64,000 bases of DNA, taken from the NCBI GenBank assembly GCA_017465505.1, contig JAFTWB010000007.1, positions 1 through 64,000 on the forward strand. Direction: 5' to 3'. The number at the start of each line of letters is the position of its first letter. The first letter of the stretch is position 1. The translations under genes and the position numbers were made by a program. Below the pieces are notes generated by a model. It was not told the DNA's origin and did not search any database. It was given only the letters and a program-made list of their open reading frames with translations. Shown one piece after another: positions 13,994 to 23,505 of the stretch. The stretch comes from Clostridia bacterium (GTDB lineage: Bacteria > Bacillota > Clostridia > Oscillospirales > Acutalibacteraceae).

Positions 13994-16390
13994 TTAGTCC
14001 TCTCGGTATTCTTCGATGGTGAATGCCTCGAAGATGTCGCCTTCTTTGATGTCGCTGTATCTTTCAAGGCCAAGACCGCACTCGTAGCCCTCGGCTACCT
14101 CTTTTACGGAATCCTTGAATCTCTGAAGTGAAGCAACTGCGTCCTCGGCGATAATAATACCGTCACGGACAACTCTGATTTTTGCGGTTCTTGTAAGCTT
14201 ACCGCTCTTAACGTAACAGCCTGCAATTGTGCCCACGGACTTGATTTTAATAACATTACGGCACTCGGCAGTACCAAGGATAACTTCTCTTGTCTTGGGA
14301 GCAAGCATACCCTTCATAGCGGACTCAATCTCTTCGATACAGTCGTAGATGATGGTGTACATACGCATATCTACGCCGTCACGCTCTGCGTTAACTGCGG
14401 CAACAGAATCGGGACGAACGTTAAAGCCTACGATAATTGCGTTGGAAGCGTTTGCAAGCATAACGTCGCTTTCGTTAACTGCACCAACACCCTGATGAAT
14501 AACGTGAACACGAACTTCGTCGTTAGAAAGCTTCTCAAGTGACTGGCGTACTGCCTCAACAGAGCCCTGAACGTCTGCCTTAACAACGATTTTGAGCTCC
14601 TTAACCTCGCCAAGCTTCATCTGGTCGAAGAGGTTATCAAGGCTTACCTTTGTCTGGGACTTGAAGAGCTCTTCTTTCTTGGCGGCCTTTCTCTCTTCAA
14701 CAAGCTCACGGGCAAGACGCTCATCACTAACTGCGTCGAAGGTGTCGCCGCCTGTGGGAACTTCTGCAAGACCTGTAATCTCAACAGGAACGGAAGGACC
14801 TGCAACCTTAACCTTTTCGCCGTGCTCGTTGGTCATAGCTCTGACCCTGCCTACTGCTGTGCCTGCTACAACGATATCGCCCTGATGGAGTGTACCGTTC
14901 TGAACGAGGATAGTAGCAATGGGGCCTCTGCCCTTGTCAAGACGGGCTTCAATAACTGTACCCTTTGCGGCTCTGTCGGGGTTAGCCTTGAGCTCTTTCA
15001 TATCTGCAACGAGGATAACCATCTCAAGAAGGTCATCAATACCCATACCTGTCTTTGCAGAAATAGGCATACAGGGTGTGTCGCCACCCCAAGCCTCGGG
15101 GATAATCTCGTGCTCTGTAAGCTGCTGCATAACTCTGTCGGGGTTAGCGGCAACCTTATCCATTTTATTGATGGCAACAATTACGGAAACGCCTGCTGCC
15201 TTGGCGTGGTTGATTGCCTCAATTGTCTGGGGCATAATACCGTCGTCAGCGGCAACAACAAGGATAGCGATATCTGTTACCTGAGCACCTCTTGCTCTCA
15301 TAGTTGTGAAAGCTTCGTGGCCGGGAGTATCAAGGAAGGTGATATCCCTGTCGTTTACGTTTACTCTGTAAGCACCGATGTGCTGAGTAATACCGCCTGC
15401 TTCTCCTGCGGTAACGTTTGCGTGACGGATGTAGTCAAGGAGAGATGTCTTACCGTGGTCAACGTGACCCATAACAACAACAACGGGAGCACGGTCCTTG
15501 AGGTTTGCCTCGTCGTCGATTGTGTCGTCGATAATTCTCTCTTCAATAGTTACAACAACTTCCTTCTCAACCTTTGCGTGGAACTCCATAGCAATAAGAG
15601 AAGCGGTGTCAAAGTCAACGGTGTCGTTCTGAGTAACCATTGTGCCCATAAGGAAGGCCTTTTTGATAACCTCAGCGGCTGTTGCCTTAAGACGAAGAGC
15701 AAGCTCTGTAATGGTGATTTCATCAGGAATCTTAACGGTAATGGGCTTAGCCTTACGCTCCTGAGCGATTCTCTTCAGACGCTCTGCCTCAGTTTCCTTT
15801 CTGGAGTTCTTGGGCTTATTTCTCTGCTGAGAACGCTGGTTAATCTTCTGCTTTGCCTTGGACATATTGCTGTCGGACTTAACCTTGTCATAAGCCAGAT
15901 TGTCGTACTTTTCGTTGTATCTTTCAACGTTTACGTCTACTGTACGGGTGTTTACGATTTTACCCTGAGCACGTTTTGACTTAATCTCGGAAGTAGTGTC
16001 AACATCGTCGTAGTTTTTGGGGTTCTTTGCTTTCTTTTCCTGGGGCTTTGCTTCAGTCTTGGGAGCGTCAGCCTTAGCCTCACGCTTTTCGCCTTTGAGA
16101 GCGGCACCAAGGTCCTTCTTAGCCTGAGCCTTCTTTTCACGCTCCTCAGCCTTGCGTTTCTCGGCCTCTTCTTCCTTAGCCTCGATTGCCTTATCCCTTA
16201 CTGCAAAGTAAGAGCTGAGGCTTTCCATATTGTTTTTCTGTGTAAAGTAGTCAAAAACTACGTCAAGTTCATTTTCCTCAAGGGTTGTCATAGATTTTTT
16301 GGTTGTACCGCAGTATTTGGAAACAACCTCGATAACCTCTTTGCTTGAAACGTTCAGGTCCTTTGCGACCTCGTGGATTTTGTATTTCAT
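13994..16390 (-). CDS. infB: Translation initiation factor IF-2
   Basis: 798 aa. GTPase that delivers initiator tRNA to the 30S subunit and promotes subunit joining. A short IF2_N domain ([17 protein letters not shown]) is followed by a Lys/Glu/Ala-rich linker (about 60-200), a second IF2_N-like domain ([21 protein letters not shown]), and the G domain with [11 protein letters not shown] (G1), DTPGHEAFT (G3), NKMDK (G4) and SAKTG (G5). Domains II-IV complete the protein. Its start overlaps ylxQ by 4 bases. Confidence 0.98.
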   Translation of the reverse strand: MKYKIHEVAKDLNVSSKEVIEVVSKYCGTTKKSMTTLEENELDVVFDYFTQKNNMESLSSYFAVRDKAIEAKEEEAEKRKAEEREKKAQAKKDLGAALKGEKREAKADAPKTEAKPQEKKAKNPKNYDDVDTTSEIKSKRAQGKIVNTRTVDVNVERYNEKYDNLAYDKVKSDSNMSKAKQKINQRSQQRNKPKNSRKETEAERLKRIAQERKAKPITVKIPDEITITELALRLKATAAEVIKKAFLMGTMVTQNDTVDFDTASLIAMEFHAKVEKEVVVTIEERIIDDTIDDEANLKDRAPVVVVMGHVDHGKTSLLDYIRHANVTAGEAGGITQHIGAYRVNVNDRDITFLDTPGHEAFTTMRARGAQVTDIAILVVAADDGIMPQTIEAINHAKAAGVSVIVAINKMDKVAANPDRVMQQLTEHEIIPEAWGGDTPCMPISAKTGMGIDDLLEMVILVADMKELKANPDRAAKGTVIEARLDKGRGPIATILVQNGTLHQGDIVVAGTAVGRVRAMTNEHGEKVKVAGPSVPVEITGLAEVPTGGDTFDAVSDERLARELVEERKAAKKEELFKSQTKVSLDNLFDQMKLGEVKELKIVVKADVQGSVEAVRQSLEKLSNDEVRVHVIHQGVGAVNESDVMLANASNAIIVGFNVRPDSVAAVNAERDGVDMRMYTIIYDCIEEIESAMKGMLAPKTREVILGTAECRNVIKIKSVGTIAGCYVKSGKLTRTAKIRVVRDGIIIAEDAVASLQRFKDSVKEVAEGYECGLGLERYSDIKEGDIFEAFTIEEYRED

Positions 16391-16710
16391 TCGGTTTCTC
16401 CTCCCTGTAAAGATTGGATTCTAATAAGCTCTTTAAGCTTTTTTGCAAAGCCTTCGTCCTCAACTGCGAGAACGGCACAGGTTTTGCCAAGAGAAAAGCT
16501 GAGCTCGTCTTTAGAGTAATTTAAGATTTCACAGTCAGTGCTGTTAAGGGCTGACGTGACCTTTTTCTTTGTGTTTTCTGAAATGTCCCGTGCCATTAAA
16601 ACAAGGCAGGCATTTCCTTCTTCAACGGACTCAATAACGGTGTCGCAACCGATTTTCATTTTGCCTGCTCTGCGGCAAAGTCCGAGAAAGCTCAGTAATC
16701 TGTCATTCAC
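16387..16710 (-). CDS. ylxQ: L7Ae-family RNA-binding protein YlxQ
   Basis: 107 aa from a GTG start at 16710. Members of the L7Ae/L30e/S12e/Gadd45 family bind kink-turn RNA. The conserved N-terminus [17 protein letters not shown] and the block [17 protein letters not shown] match the family. The GTG is preferred over an upstream ATG (16749) because GAGGAG lies 10 bases before it and homologs begin at this point. It overlaps the end of ylxR by 8 bases and infB by 4. Located between ylxR and infB as in Bacillus. Confidence 0.9.
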   Translation of the reverse strand: MNDRLLSFLGLCRRAGKMKIGCDTVIESVEEGNACLVLMARDISENTKKKVTSALNSTDCEILNYSKDELSFSLGKTCAVLAVEDEGFAKKLKELIRIQSLQGGETE

Positions 16711-17005
16711 CTTTAGCCAGCTCCTCTTTGAGAGATTCATATACCTCATCGGGAATCTGACTTGAAAATGCTTTTTCCAGACGTCTGCCCTTGATTGCCT
16801 TTAAAAGACATTCCTCACAGTTGCAGATGTAAGCGCCTCTGCCGGATTTCTTACCTGTGAAGTCCAGCTCAATAGAGCCTTTCTCTGTAACCTCGCCCTG
16901 TTCATTCAGAACATCAGGCAGGCGTACAACACGGATAAGCTCACGCTTGGGCTTCATTTCGTTACAGCCTGTGCATTTTCTCAGGGGTATTTTCTTTTGT
17001 TTCAT
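16703..17005 (-). CDS. ylxR: YlxR-family nucleic-acid-binding protein (RnpM)
   Basis: 100 aa. The start KIPLRKCTGCNEMKPKREL and later GRGAYICNCEECLLKAIKGR are the signature of the YlxR/DUF448 family. It carries two Cys pairs that may bind metal or stabilise the fold. In Bacillus the family member has been reported to modulate RNase P, hence the name RnpM. It starts next to the nusA stop and overlaps ylxQ. Confidence 0.94.
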   Translation of the reverse strand: MKQKKIPLRKCTGCNEMKPKRELIRVVRLPDVLNEQGEVTEKGSIELDFTGKKSGRGAYICNCEECLLKAIKGRRLEKAFSSQIPDEVYESLKEELAKGE

Positions 17006-18109
17006 TTATTCAGCCTCGTTAACTTCGGCTGTGTCGCTTTCGGTTGCAACTTCGTCCTCGTCTTCGCCGTAGAAGCCGCTTTCGGGACGAATGTCAATCT
17101 TCCAGCCTGTAAGCTTTGCGGCAAGTCTTGCGTTCTGGCCCTTGTTGCCGATAGCAAGAGAAAGCTGAGAATCGGGAACGGTAACCTTGCAGCTCTTTGT
17201 GCCGTCCTCAGCAACAACTACCGAAACAACACTTGCAGGAGCAAGAGCGGCCGCAATGAACTTTGCAGGGTCTTCATCGTAAACGATGATGTCGATTTTC
17301 TCGCCGCCCAGCTCTTCAACGATTGTGCCAACTCGAGCACCACGGTTGCCGATACAAGCACCCACTGCGTCAACTGCGGGGTCGTTTGAGATAACAGCCA
17401 TCTTTGTTCTGGAGCCTGCCTCACGGGAGATAGACTTGATTTCTACAATGCCGTCGAAAATTTCGGGTACTTCCTTTTCGAACATCTTTCTTACAAAGTC
17501 GGGGTGAGTACGGCTGATAATAGCCTTGGGGCCTCTGTCTCCCACTCTTACGTCAACAATGTAAATCTTAACGCTGTCGCCTTCCTTAAGGTTTTCCTCG
17601 CCAACCTGCTCGCTTACGGGAAGCACTGCCTCAGCCTTGCCGAAGCGGATTGTGGCGTTGCCTGTTTTGGGGTCGATTCGCTCAACTGTTGCAGTAACGA
17701 TTTCCTTAAGCTTAGACTGGAACTCTCTGAGCACCTGACCCTTTTCGCCGTCACGGATACCGCCGTGGATAACGTTTTTGGAAGCAGAAACTGCAATTCT
17801 GCCGAACTTCTTGGGGTCAAGAGGAATACCGATTTCCTTGCCAACTGCGGCACGTTTTGAAATAACCTTTGCGTCCTCAAGGAGAATCTCAGAGGTTTCG
17901 TCCTCAATTTCTTCAACAACGGTTTTAATCATCTTAACTGAGAAGGTGTTTTTTCCTGCGTCCATTGTGATGTCAATGTTTTCGTTGCCGTAGAGGTTTT
18001 TACAGGCAACAACAATGGCACGTTTGATTTGCTCAATCATATAGTCTACGGGGATGCCTTTTTCTTTTTCGAGAAGAGCAAGAGCCTCGAATAATTCTTT
18101 GTTGTTCAT
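17006..18109 (-). CDS. nusA: Transcription termination/antitermination factor NusA
   Basis: 367 aa, the normal length for Firmicutes NusA without extra acidic repeats. It binds RNA polymerase and modulates pausing, termination and antitermination. Domain order: N-terminal polymerase-binding domain (ELFEALALLEKEKGI), S1 domain (VTATVERIDPKTGNATIRFG), KH1 (GSRTKMAVISNDPAVDAVGAC with GNRGARV) and KH2 (SLAIGNKGQNARLAAKLTGW). The acidic tail holds EDEDE. The ATG follows GGAATGG-type sequence, and rimP lies 36 bases upstream in the same operon. Confidence 0.97.
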   Translation of the reverse strand: MNNKELFEALALLEKEKGIPVDYMIEQIKRAIVVACKNLYGNENIDITMDAGKNTFSVKMIKTVVEEIEDETSEILLEDAKVISKRAAVGKEIGIPLDPKKFGRIAVSASKNVIHGGIRDGEKGQVLREFQSKLKEIVTATVERIDPKTGNATIRFGKAEAVLPVSEQVGEENLKEGDSVKIYIVDVRVGDRGPKAIISRTHPDFVRKMFEKEVPEIFDGIVEIKSISREAGSRTKMAVISNDPAVDAVGACIGNRGARVGTIVEELGGEKIDIIVYDEDPAKFIAAALAPASVVSVVVAEDGTKSCKVTVPDSQLSLAIGNKGQNARLAAKLTGWKIDIRPESGFYGEDEDEVATESDTAEVNEAE

Positions 18110-18145
18110 TTTTTATAACCATTCCTTTCTGTTCTTTTGTATATT

Positions 18146-18628
18146 TTAAAAATCAAGGTCGTCAGCCTTAACCCAGGCGGCGTCCTTCTTTGAAATTGTA
18201 ACCTCATTTTCGCCGTCGTAGTCTTCAATGGTGAGGTTAACGCCCTCAAGTGCTTTAAGCACACCGCAGAACTCCTTGCCAAGACCCTCAATAGGGCGGA
18301 TAAGGCGAACCTTGATGTCTTTGCCTATATATTCTTCAAAGTGCTCATCACGAGTGAGCTCTCGCTCAAGACCCGGGGAGCTTACCTCAAGAATATAGTT
18401 CTGGGTGATGAAGTCCTTTTCGTCAAGAATGGGGTCAATTGCACGGGATACGTTTTCGCAGTCGTTGATGTTGACACCCTCTGCCTTGTCGATGAAAATT
18501 CTTAAGTACCACTCAGCACCTTCTTTGAGAAAGCGGACGTCCCACACCCTTACGCCAAAGCTTTCGGCAATGGGCTGGGCAATGGCTTTTACACTTTCTG
18601 CAATGTTTAAGCCTTTGTTCTGTGCCAT
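18146..18628 (-). CDS. rimP: Ribosome maturation factor RimP
   Basis: 160 aa. RimP assists 30S maturation, notably of the 3' domain around S19. Conserved features: VRFLKEGAEWYLRIFIDK and NVSRAIDPILDEKD (N-terminal domain), then LEVSSPGLERELTRDEHFE and the C-terminal SH3-like barrel. The second ATG (18628) is chosen because AGGAGG is 8 bases before it and only 2 bases before the first ATG. First gene of the operon. Confidence 0.95.
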   Translation of the reverse strand: MAQNKGLNIAESVKAIAQPIAESFGVRVWDVRFLKEGAEWYLRIFIDKAEGVNINDCENVSRAIDPILDEKDFITQNYILEVSSPGLERELTRDEHFEEYIGKDIKVRLIRPIEGLGKEFCGVLKALEGVNLTIEDYDGENEVTISKKDAAWVKADDLDF

Positions 18629-18651
18629 AAACATTCCTCCTGATAAAAACT

Positions 18652-18680
18652 TAGGAGCGAGCCTTTCGGCTCACTCCTTA
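18652..18680 (-). promoter_or_regulatory. Leader hairpin upstream of rimP
   Basis: AGGAGTGAGCC/GGCTCGCTCCT stem with a GAAA-type loop on the minus strand, followed by TAAGTTTTTATC. It resembles an intrinsic terminator within the operon leader, and the AGGAG in the stem resembles a ribosome binding site. Attenuation by this hairpin is possible. Confidence 0.5.
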
Positions 18681-18706
18681 ACCTTAAGGATATTAACTTT
18701 GTTATT

Positions 18707-18735
18707 ATTATAACACTTAAATATGTAAAAATCAA
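18707..18735 (-). promoter_or_regulatory. Promoter of the rimP-nusA-infB-truB operon
   Basis: Minus-strand TTGATT (18730-18735) and TATAAT (18707-18712), spacing 17. Confidence 0.75.
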
Positions 18736-18778
18736 GCATATAAAGGAAAAAGCCTTTGTCATAAAAGCCAAATATAAA

Positions 18779-18807
18779 GGAAAAAAGCCCATTTTAAAGG
18801 GCTTTTT
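18779..18807 (-). terminator. Terminator of the membrane XRE regulator
   Basis: AAAGCCC ATTTTAAA GGGCTTT stem with A/T runs on both sides, just downstream of the minus-strand gene at 18820. Confidence 0.8.
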
Positions 18808-18819
18808 CACAAATACACA

Positions 18820-19428
18820 TTATTTTTTCTTTTTAAAGTTGCGGTAAAGAGTCCACGCAAGGGCAAGCACCTGCAAAACTGCGGCACAGATGTAAATAAG
18901 GCTGATGTTGTCAAAACCGTTTATAAAGGTGAAGAAGGTTATCTGTATGCCGAGAGCACAGGTCCACACCAGAATACTTATGGAGAAAAACTGCACCGTG
19001 TGATTCCACCAGATACAGGCAAAAACCAAGTGAACAATAGAAGAAACGGGAATAGCCAGAATATAGCATATCCAGGCTGAGTCAAACTCAGGCAGGAAAA
19101 CCCTCAGCCCCACAAACACAACGGTGGCGGCAAGCCACACCAGAAGGATTGACATAACGTCAATTAAAATGTGCCTTCTCTGGCGTGTAGGCAGTACCTT
19201 TTCCTCGGGCTTGTCCTGAGAAACAAGGTCGTTTACCGTAACGTCAAAAATCTCGGCAAGCCTCACAAGTACGGTTACATCGGGGATTCCGTCCCCACGC
19301 TCCCACTTGGAAACAGACTTGTCAGAGTAGCTGATAAGCTCGGCAAGCTTGCCCTGGGTAAGCCCTGAACGTTTGCGGTAATATGTGATATTGTCAGCGA
19401 TTATGGATTTAAGCTTTTTTTCATCCAT
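18820..19428 (-). CDS. XRE-type regulator with membrane-spanning C-terminal domain
   Basis: 202 aa. Residues 8-65 are a helix-turn-helix (YYRKRSGLTQGKLAELISYS, DKSVSKWERGDGIPD, LAEIFDVTVNDLVS). After a short charged linker (residues 70-85) come about four hydrophobic segments (VMSILLVWLAATVVFVGL, YILAIPVSSIVHLVFACIWW, FFSISILVWTCALGIQITFF, LIYICAAVLQVLALAWTLY), then KKKK. This places the DNA-binding domain on the inner face of the membrane. Proteins of this build are common in Clostridia but their signals are mostly unknown. It is monocistronic with its own terminator. Confidence 0.88.
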   Translation of the reverse strand: MDEKKLKSIIADNITYYRKRSGLTQGKLAELISYSDKSVSKWERGDGIPDVTVLVRLAEIFDVTVNDLVSQDKPEEKVLPTRQRRHILIDVMSILLVWLAATVVFVGLRVFLPEFDSAWICYILAIPVSSIVHLVFACIWWNHTVQFFSISILVWTCALGIQITFFTFINGFDNISLIYICAAVLQVLALAWTLYRNFKKKK

Positions 19429-19511
19429 CTGAAAAAGTCCTCCGAAAAAGCTTTAAAAAGCAAGATATATATAATAGGGTAATAGAAATTGAAATTTTTG
19501 TCAATGGCTAA

Positions 19512-19625
19512 TTTCATAATGAAATATTTTCCCTTGGAAAATATGAAATACATCTTTGGGATGTATGAAGTATCTGCGATATGAAGTATTTGCTTTGCAA
19601 ATGTTAAGGTGGCGGAGTCGCCCTC
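19512..19625. repeat. Hairpin-cassette array (spacer word ATGAAATA/ATGAAGTAT) with partial dispersed element
   Basis: Palindromes ATTTCATAATGAAAT, ATTTTCCCTTGGAAAAT, TACATCTTTGGGATGTA and ATTTGCTTTGCAAAT alternate with ATGAAATA or ATGAAGTAT. The array runs into GGTGGCGGAGTCGCC and GTGGCTAACGG, the end motif of the dispersed element, next to the htrA stop. Confidence 0.7.
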
Positions 19626-19630
19626 AGTGG

Positions 19631-21196
19631 CTAACGGTCTGCTTGCAAAGTGATTTTTACCTCAAGCTCTTCTTTGGTGTCAGGTCGGTAGAGCTTAAGG
19701 GTAGCTTTGTCGCCTTCGCTGTAATTCATCAGGGCGTTGTAAATGTCGCTGAAGGACTTGATTTCATAATCGTCAAGACCTGTTATAATATCGCCTGTCT
19801 TTACCTTGCCGTTGTCACAAGGGCCGCCCTCTATAATTTCGGAAACGAGAATACCCTGAGGCACGTCGTTGTAATAAGCTTCTGCTTCGGTTACAGCAGT
19901 GCCTGTAATGCCGATTTTCACTCTGCCTGAAACATAGCCCTGTCTGATAAGGTCGTCAACAACCTCTTTAACGGTGCGGCTGGGAATTGCAAAGCCCATA
20001 CCCTCGTAATCTTCAGAGGCGATTTTGGCAGAATTTACGCCTATAACCTGACCGCAGAGGTTTGAAAGAGGACCGCCTGAGTTGCCGGGGTTAATGGCGG
20101 CGTCGGTTTGGATGTACTTAACCTGAGTGGAAAGCCCAAGGGTTCTGTCCTTGGCAGAAACAACACCTCTTGTGAGGGTGTTCTGAAACTCCATACCGCC
20201 GGGATTACCCACAGCAATAACGTCTTCGCCAATGCTGACAAGGTCGGAGTCGGCAAACTCTGCAGGCACAAGACCCTGAGCGGTAATCTTGATAACTGCC
20301 AGGTCGGTTCTTGTGTCAAAGCCCACAACCTTTGCTTCGTAGGTTGTACCGTCACTTAAGACAACGTCGTTGAAATTTGCTTTTGAGTCACCGATAACGT
20401 GGCTGTTGGTTACAATGTAGCCGTCGGTGTTGAGAACTATGCCTGTGCCCTGACCTACGGGTTTGAGTCGGTCTTTGTCGGAATAGCACATAATGCCTAC
20501 AGCAGAGGGAGATACCTTTTCAAAGGCGGTCTGGTTGTTGTACTTTTTCGAGTCGTCAGAGTCAGTGGGGTACTTGTTGAGGATAATTTCTCCGTCGCCG
20601 AAAAGCTCTGAATTGTCCACAGGCTCTGTGGGAAGCTCGGTGGGCTGCTGAGGCTTGGTTTCTTCATTTTCTTCGAAATATTCAAATCCGTCAGGGAAGA
20701 AAGGAGCAAAATATTCGTAGAAGGGGTTATTGTTATTATGATTGCTGTCGTTGTTGCTGCGTGCACCCATAAAGTAAGCAAGAGTTCCTATGGCAGTGAG
20801 TGAAAAAAGTCCCAGAAGTACCCACAGGAGAATAAGCATAACCTTAGCACCTGTGCTTTTCTTTTTCGGCACTACAGGAGCACTGTGAGCAGGGGTGTAA
20901 TAGGTTTGCTGATAGCTGTGAGCAGGAGCATAGGGCTGTGCCTGTTGAGGCTGCTGAGGCTGTTGAGGTTGATAGGGTTGATAGGGAGCCTGATAGGGTG
21001 GCTGATAAGGAGCCTGCCGGGGAGCCTCGTAAGGCTTGTATGGCTGCTGAGTCTGCTGATATGGCTGAGCCTGCTGAACCTGTGGAGCCTGCTGATATTG
21101 CTGATACTGCTGAGAGGGTTGAGCAGGCTGGTATGTCTGCTCTGCCTCGGGCTTGGTTTCTTCACAAGCAGGACTGTTTGTATATTCTTCGTTCAT
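19631..21196 (-). CDS. htrA: Membrane-anchored HtrA/DegP-type serine protease
   Basis: 521 aa. The N-terminal ~110 residues are cytoplasmic and very rich in Gln, Pro and Tyr (repeats of QPQQPQQ and PYQPPYQ type). One membrane segment follows (about 118-142), then the extracytoplasmic trypsin-like domain. The triad is visible: His in TNSHVIG, Asp in TDLAVIKI, Ser in GNSGGPL. A C-terminal PDZ domain (VSEIIEGGPCDNGKVKTGD) binds C-termini of damaged proteins. It degrades misfolded envelope proteins. Its start directly abuts the sensor kinase stop, so it is cotranscribed with the two-component system, which may sense envelope stress. The low-complexity N-terminus is unusually long. Confidence 0.95.
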   Translation of the reverse strand: MNEEYTNSPACEETKPEAEQTYQPAQPSQQYQQYQQAPQVQQAQPYQQTQQPYKPYEAPRQAPYQPPYQAPYQPYQPQQPQQPQQAQPYAPAHSYQQTYYTPAHSAPVVPKKKSTGAKVMLILLWVLLGLFSLTAIGTLAYFMGARSNNDSNHNNNNPFYEYFAPFFPDGFEYFEENEETKPQQPTELPTEPVDNSELFGDGEIILNKYPTDSDDSKKYNNQTAFEKVSPSAVGIMCYSDKDRLKPVGQGTGIVLNTDGYIVTNSHVIGDSKANFNDVVLSDGTTYEAKVVGFDTRTDLAVIKITAQGLVPAEFADSDLVSIGEDVIAVGNPGGMEFQNTLTRGVVSAKDRTLGLSTQVKYIQTDAAINPGNSGGPLSNLCGQVIGVNSAKIASEDYEGMGFAIPSRTVKEVVDDLIRQGYVSGRVKIGITGTAVTEAEAYYNDVPQGILVSEIIEGGPCDNGKVKTGDIITGLDDYEIKSFSDIYNALMNYSEGDKATLKLYRPDTKEELEVKITLQADR

Positions 21197-22675
21197 TTAA
21201 TTTTCCTCCGGTTTATTGTCTGCCGAAAGAAGCTTTCTGCGTTTCTGTTCAGGCAGAGTAAAGGTGAATCTGCAGTATTCATCGGGTTTAGAGTCGGCAG
21301 TGATTCTGCCACCGTGAAGTCCTACAACGGTACGGCATATATAAAGCCCAAGACCCATACTGCGTTTGTCCTGGCTTCGGGATTTGTCTGCCTTGTAGAA
21401 TTTGTCGAAAACATAGCGGATGTCCTCGGGCAGAATACCCTTGCCGCTGTTTTCAATGCTGATGATATTAAAGCCGTTTTCCTTTGAAAAATCAAAGCGG
21501 ATGACACCCTTCTGAGGGGTGAATTTTACGGCATTTTCAACTAAATTGTATATAGTCTGGTGAAGCAGGTCACGGTCACCGAAAACCATAATATTTTCTT
21601 CAATGTCAAGCCCCTCAATGGTAAGCTCTTTTTCGCCCAGCTTGCTTTCGAAGCTTTGCAGAACGCTGAAGATAACGTCAAGAATGTCGAAAGAGGTTTT
21701 GTTTACCTTGATTTCACCGCTGTCGATTTTGGAAAGGGAAATCATAGAGGTAACAAGGCGAGAAAGCCTTTTGGTTTCATCAGAAACAATTGAGAGGTAG
21801 TAGTCCTGCTCTGTTTTGGGAATTGTGCCGTCAAGAATTCCGTCGATATAACCCGAAATCGTGGTCATCGGGGTTTTCAGCTCGTGGCTTACATTTGCCA
21901 CAAAGTTTCGCCTTATGCCTTCCATAGAGGCGAGAGAGTCTGCCATTTCGTTGAAGGCGGTGGCAAGCTCGCCGATTTCGTCTTTGTTTTTAACGTAAAC
22001 TCTGGTTTCAAAGTTTCCTGCGGCAAAGCGTTTGGTGGCGTCTGTCATCTGCTTTAAGGGTCGGGTAGTGTTGAAGGCATACACCGAGGTAAAGGTGAAA
22101 ATCAGAAGTGCCGCCAGAAGCACCACAATGGTGAAGACAAAGAAAACCGAGGGCACGGCGTCGCTTGACCACATTGTGTGCTGAGCAACAACCACACAGC
22201 CTGCGGGGTTTCCCTGAGAGTCCAGAACAGGCACGGCGGCTACATAATGAGCCTTGTCGTAAAAGCCGTTTACGTTGCCGTAGGCCACAAAAGTGCCTTT
22301 CTTGACGGCCTGAGTAACGATTACGGGCAAATTCTTGCCTGTGCGGTCCTTCGAGGGGCTGGAGAAAACAATCTTACCCTCAGAATCGGCTAAAATAACG
22401 TCAGCCCCCTCAGACTCGCTTCGTCCCTCAAGATAAGAGAAAACGGCGGTCTGAAAAAAATCATCGTTATTCTTTTTGTTTTCTTCCGTAATGTGGTTTG
22501 CCACTTCCTGAGCGGTGCGGATTATGTCTGCTTTCTTTTCTCTTTCAATGTAGTTGGTTACGGGATAAACCAGAATAACCGTGACAATAAGGAGAATAAG
22601 CAGCACCATCAGGATACTGTAAAACAAAAACCGCCGGAAGACGGTTTTATTAAGGATGGTTTTTACGTTTGTCAT
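21197..22675 (-). CDS. Sensor histidine kinase of an HtrA-linked two-component system
   Basis: 492 aa. Two membrane segments (about 16-38 and 172-195) enclose an extracytoplasmic sensor domain of about 130 residues. A HAMP domain (TRPLKQMTDATKRFAAGNFE), a HisKA dimerisation domain with the phosphorylated His in NVSHELKTPMTTISGY, and an ATP-binding domain (N box NLVENAVKF, G box SMGLGLYICR) follow. The family autophosphorylates on His and passes the phosphate to the partner regulator. One base separates it from the response regulator upstream, and it abuts the htrA gene. The association with HtrA suggests sensing of secretion or envelope stress, by analogy with CssS. Confidence 0.94.
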   Translation of the reverse strand: MTNVKTILNKTVFRRFLFYSILMVLLILLIVTVILVYPVTNYIEREKKADIIRTAQEVANHITEENKKNNDDFFQTAVFSYLEGRSESEGADVILADSEGKIVFSSPSKDRTGKNLPVIVTQAVKKGTFVAYGNVNGFYDKAHYVAAVPVLDSQGNPAGCVVVAQHTMWSSDAVPSVFFVFTIVVLLAALLIFTFTSVYAFNTTRPLKQMTDATKRFAAGNFETRVYVKNKDEIGELATAFNEMADSLASMEGIRRNFVANVSHELKTPMTTISGYIDGILDGTIPKTEQDYYLSIVSDETKRLSRLVTSMISLSKIDSGEIKVNKTSFDILDVIFSVLQSFESKLGEKELTIEGLDIEENIMVFGDRDLLHQTIYNLVENAVKFTPQKGVIRFDFSKENGFNIISIENSGKGILPEDIRYVFDKFYKADKSRSQDKRSMGLGLYICRTVVGLHGGRITADSKPDEYCRFTFTLPEQKRRKLLSADNKPEEN

Positions 22676-22676
22676 A

Positions 22677-23363
22677 TTATCTTACTTCAAACTTGTAGCC
22701 TCTGCCCCAAACGGTGCAAAGCTCCCAACTGTCACTTGCTCCGTCGATTTTCTCACGGATTCGCTTGATGTGTACGTCAACGGTACGGCTGTCGCCGTAA
22801 TAATCAAAGCCCCATACTTCGTCCAGAAGCTGGTCTCGGGAAAACATTTTGTTGGGGTTTGAAGCAAGGTGATAAAGAAGCTCAAGCTCCTTGGGTGGAA
22901 TGGAAATTGCCTTGCCCTTTACCTTAAGCTCGTAGTTTGTAAGGTTAATCTCAAGGTTTTCCCACTTGATTTCCTTAATGGTGTTTGCCTCTCCTGAGTC
23001 TGTACGGCGAAGCACGGCTCTTACTCTTGCAATAACCTCTTTTGTTTCAAAGGGCTTTACTATGTAGTCGTCTGCACCCAGCTCAAGACCCAGCACCTTG
23101 TCAAAGGTTTCGCCCTTGGCGGTAATCATAATGATTGGACACTCTGAGGTTTTTCTGATTTCTCTGCAAACCTGCCAGCCGTCCAGCTTTGGAAGCATAA
23201 TGTCCAAGAGAATCAAATCGGGGTTTTCGGTTCTGAAGAGCTCCACTGCTTCTTCGCCGTCAGAGGCAATTACCGTGGAGAAGTTTTCTTTTTCAAGATA
23301 AAGCCTTAAAAGATTGGAGATGTTAGTGTCGTCGTCTACAATAAGAATTTTATGAAGTCCCAT
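22677..23363 (-). CDS. OmpR/PhoB-type response regulator
   Basis: 228 aa. Receiver domain (1-120) with the acidic pair in LIVDDDTN, the phosphoacceptor Asp in LILLDIMLPKLDG and the conserved Lys in DYIVKPF. A winged-helix DNA-binding domain occupies 130-228 (IPPKELELLYHLASNPNKMF, SRDQLLDEVWGF, RTVDVHIKRIREKI). It acts as a DNA-binding transcription factor once phosphorylated by the adjacent kinase. First gene of the three-gene operon, with GGAAAGGAAGG upstream as ribosome binding site. Confidence 0.96.
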   Translation of the reverse strand: MGLHKILIVDDDTNISNLLRLYLEKENFSTVIASDGEEAVELFRTENPDLILLDIMLPKLDGWQVCREIRKTSECPIIMITAKGETFDKVLGLELGADDYIVKPFETKEVIARVRAVLRRTDSGEANTIKEIKWENLEINLTNYELKVKGKAISIPPKELELLYHLASNPNKMFSRDQLLDEVWGFDYYGDSRTVDVHIKRIREKIDGASDSWELCTVWGRGYKFEVR

Positions 23364-23454
23364 TTTTTACCTTCCTTTCCTTTTGCCATTGTAACACATA
23401 TAAGTTAATATTTATTAAATGTTGTCTGATTTTTGTGTGAAAATCCTATTTGCA

Positions 23455-23486
23455 AAAAACCGCCCGACGGCAGCCCGTCAGGCGGA
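23455..23486 (-). terminator. Terminator of the aminotransferase gene
   Basis: CCGCCTGACGGG/CCGTCGGGCGG stem followed on the minus strand by TTTTTTG. Confidence 0.85.
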
Positions 23487-23505
23487 AGCAGTTGATTTAT
23501 TCAAC

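Noticed and set aside
14822..15979. Long open frame (385 codons) on the plus strand opposite infB
   Set aside because: It lies wholly antisense to the well-conserved IF-2 gene, lacks a ribosome binding site and has Cys/Ser/Val-rich composition typical of a reverse-frame shadow.
20885..21487. Open frame opposite the HtrA N-terminus and the end of the sensor kinase
   Set aside because: Leu/Arg-rich mirror of the Gln/Pro repeats; crosses the junction of two real genes.
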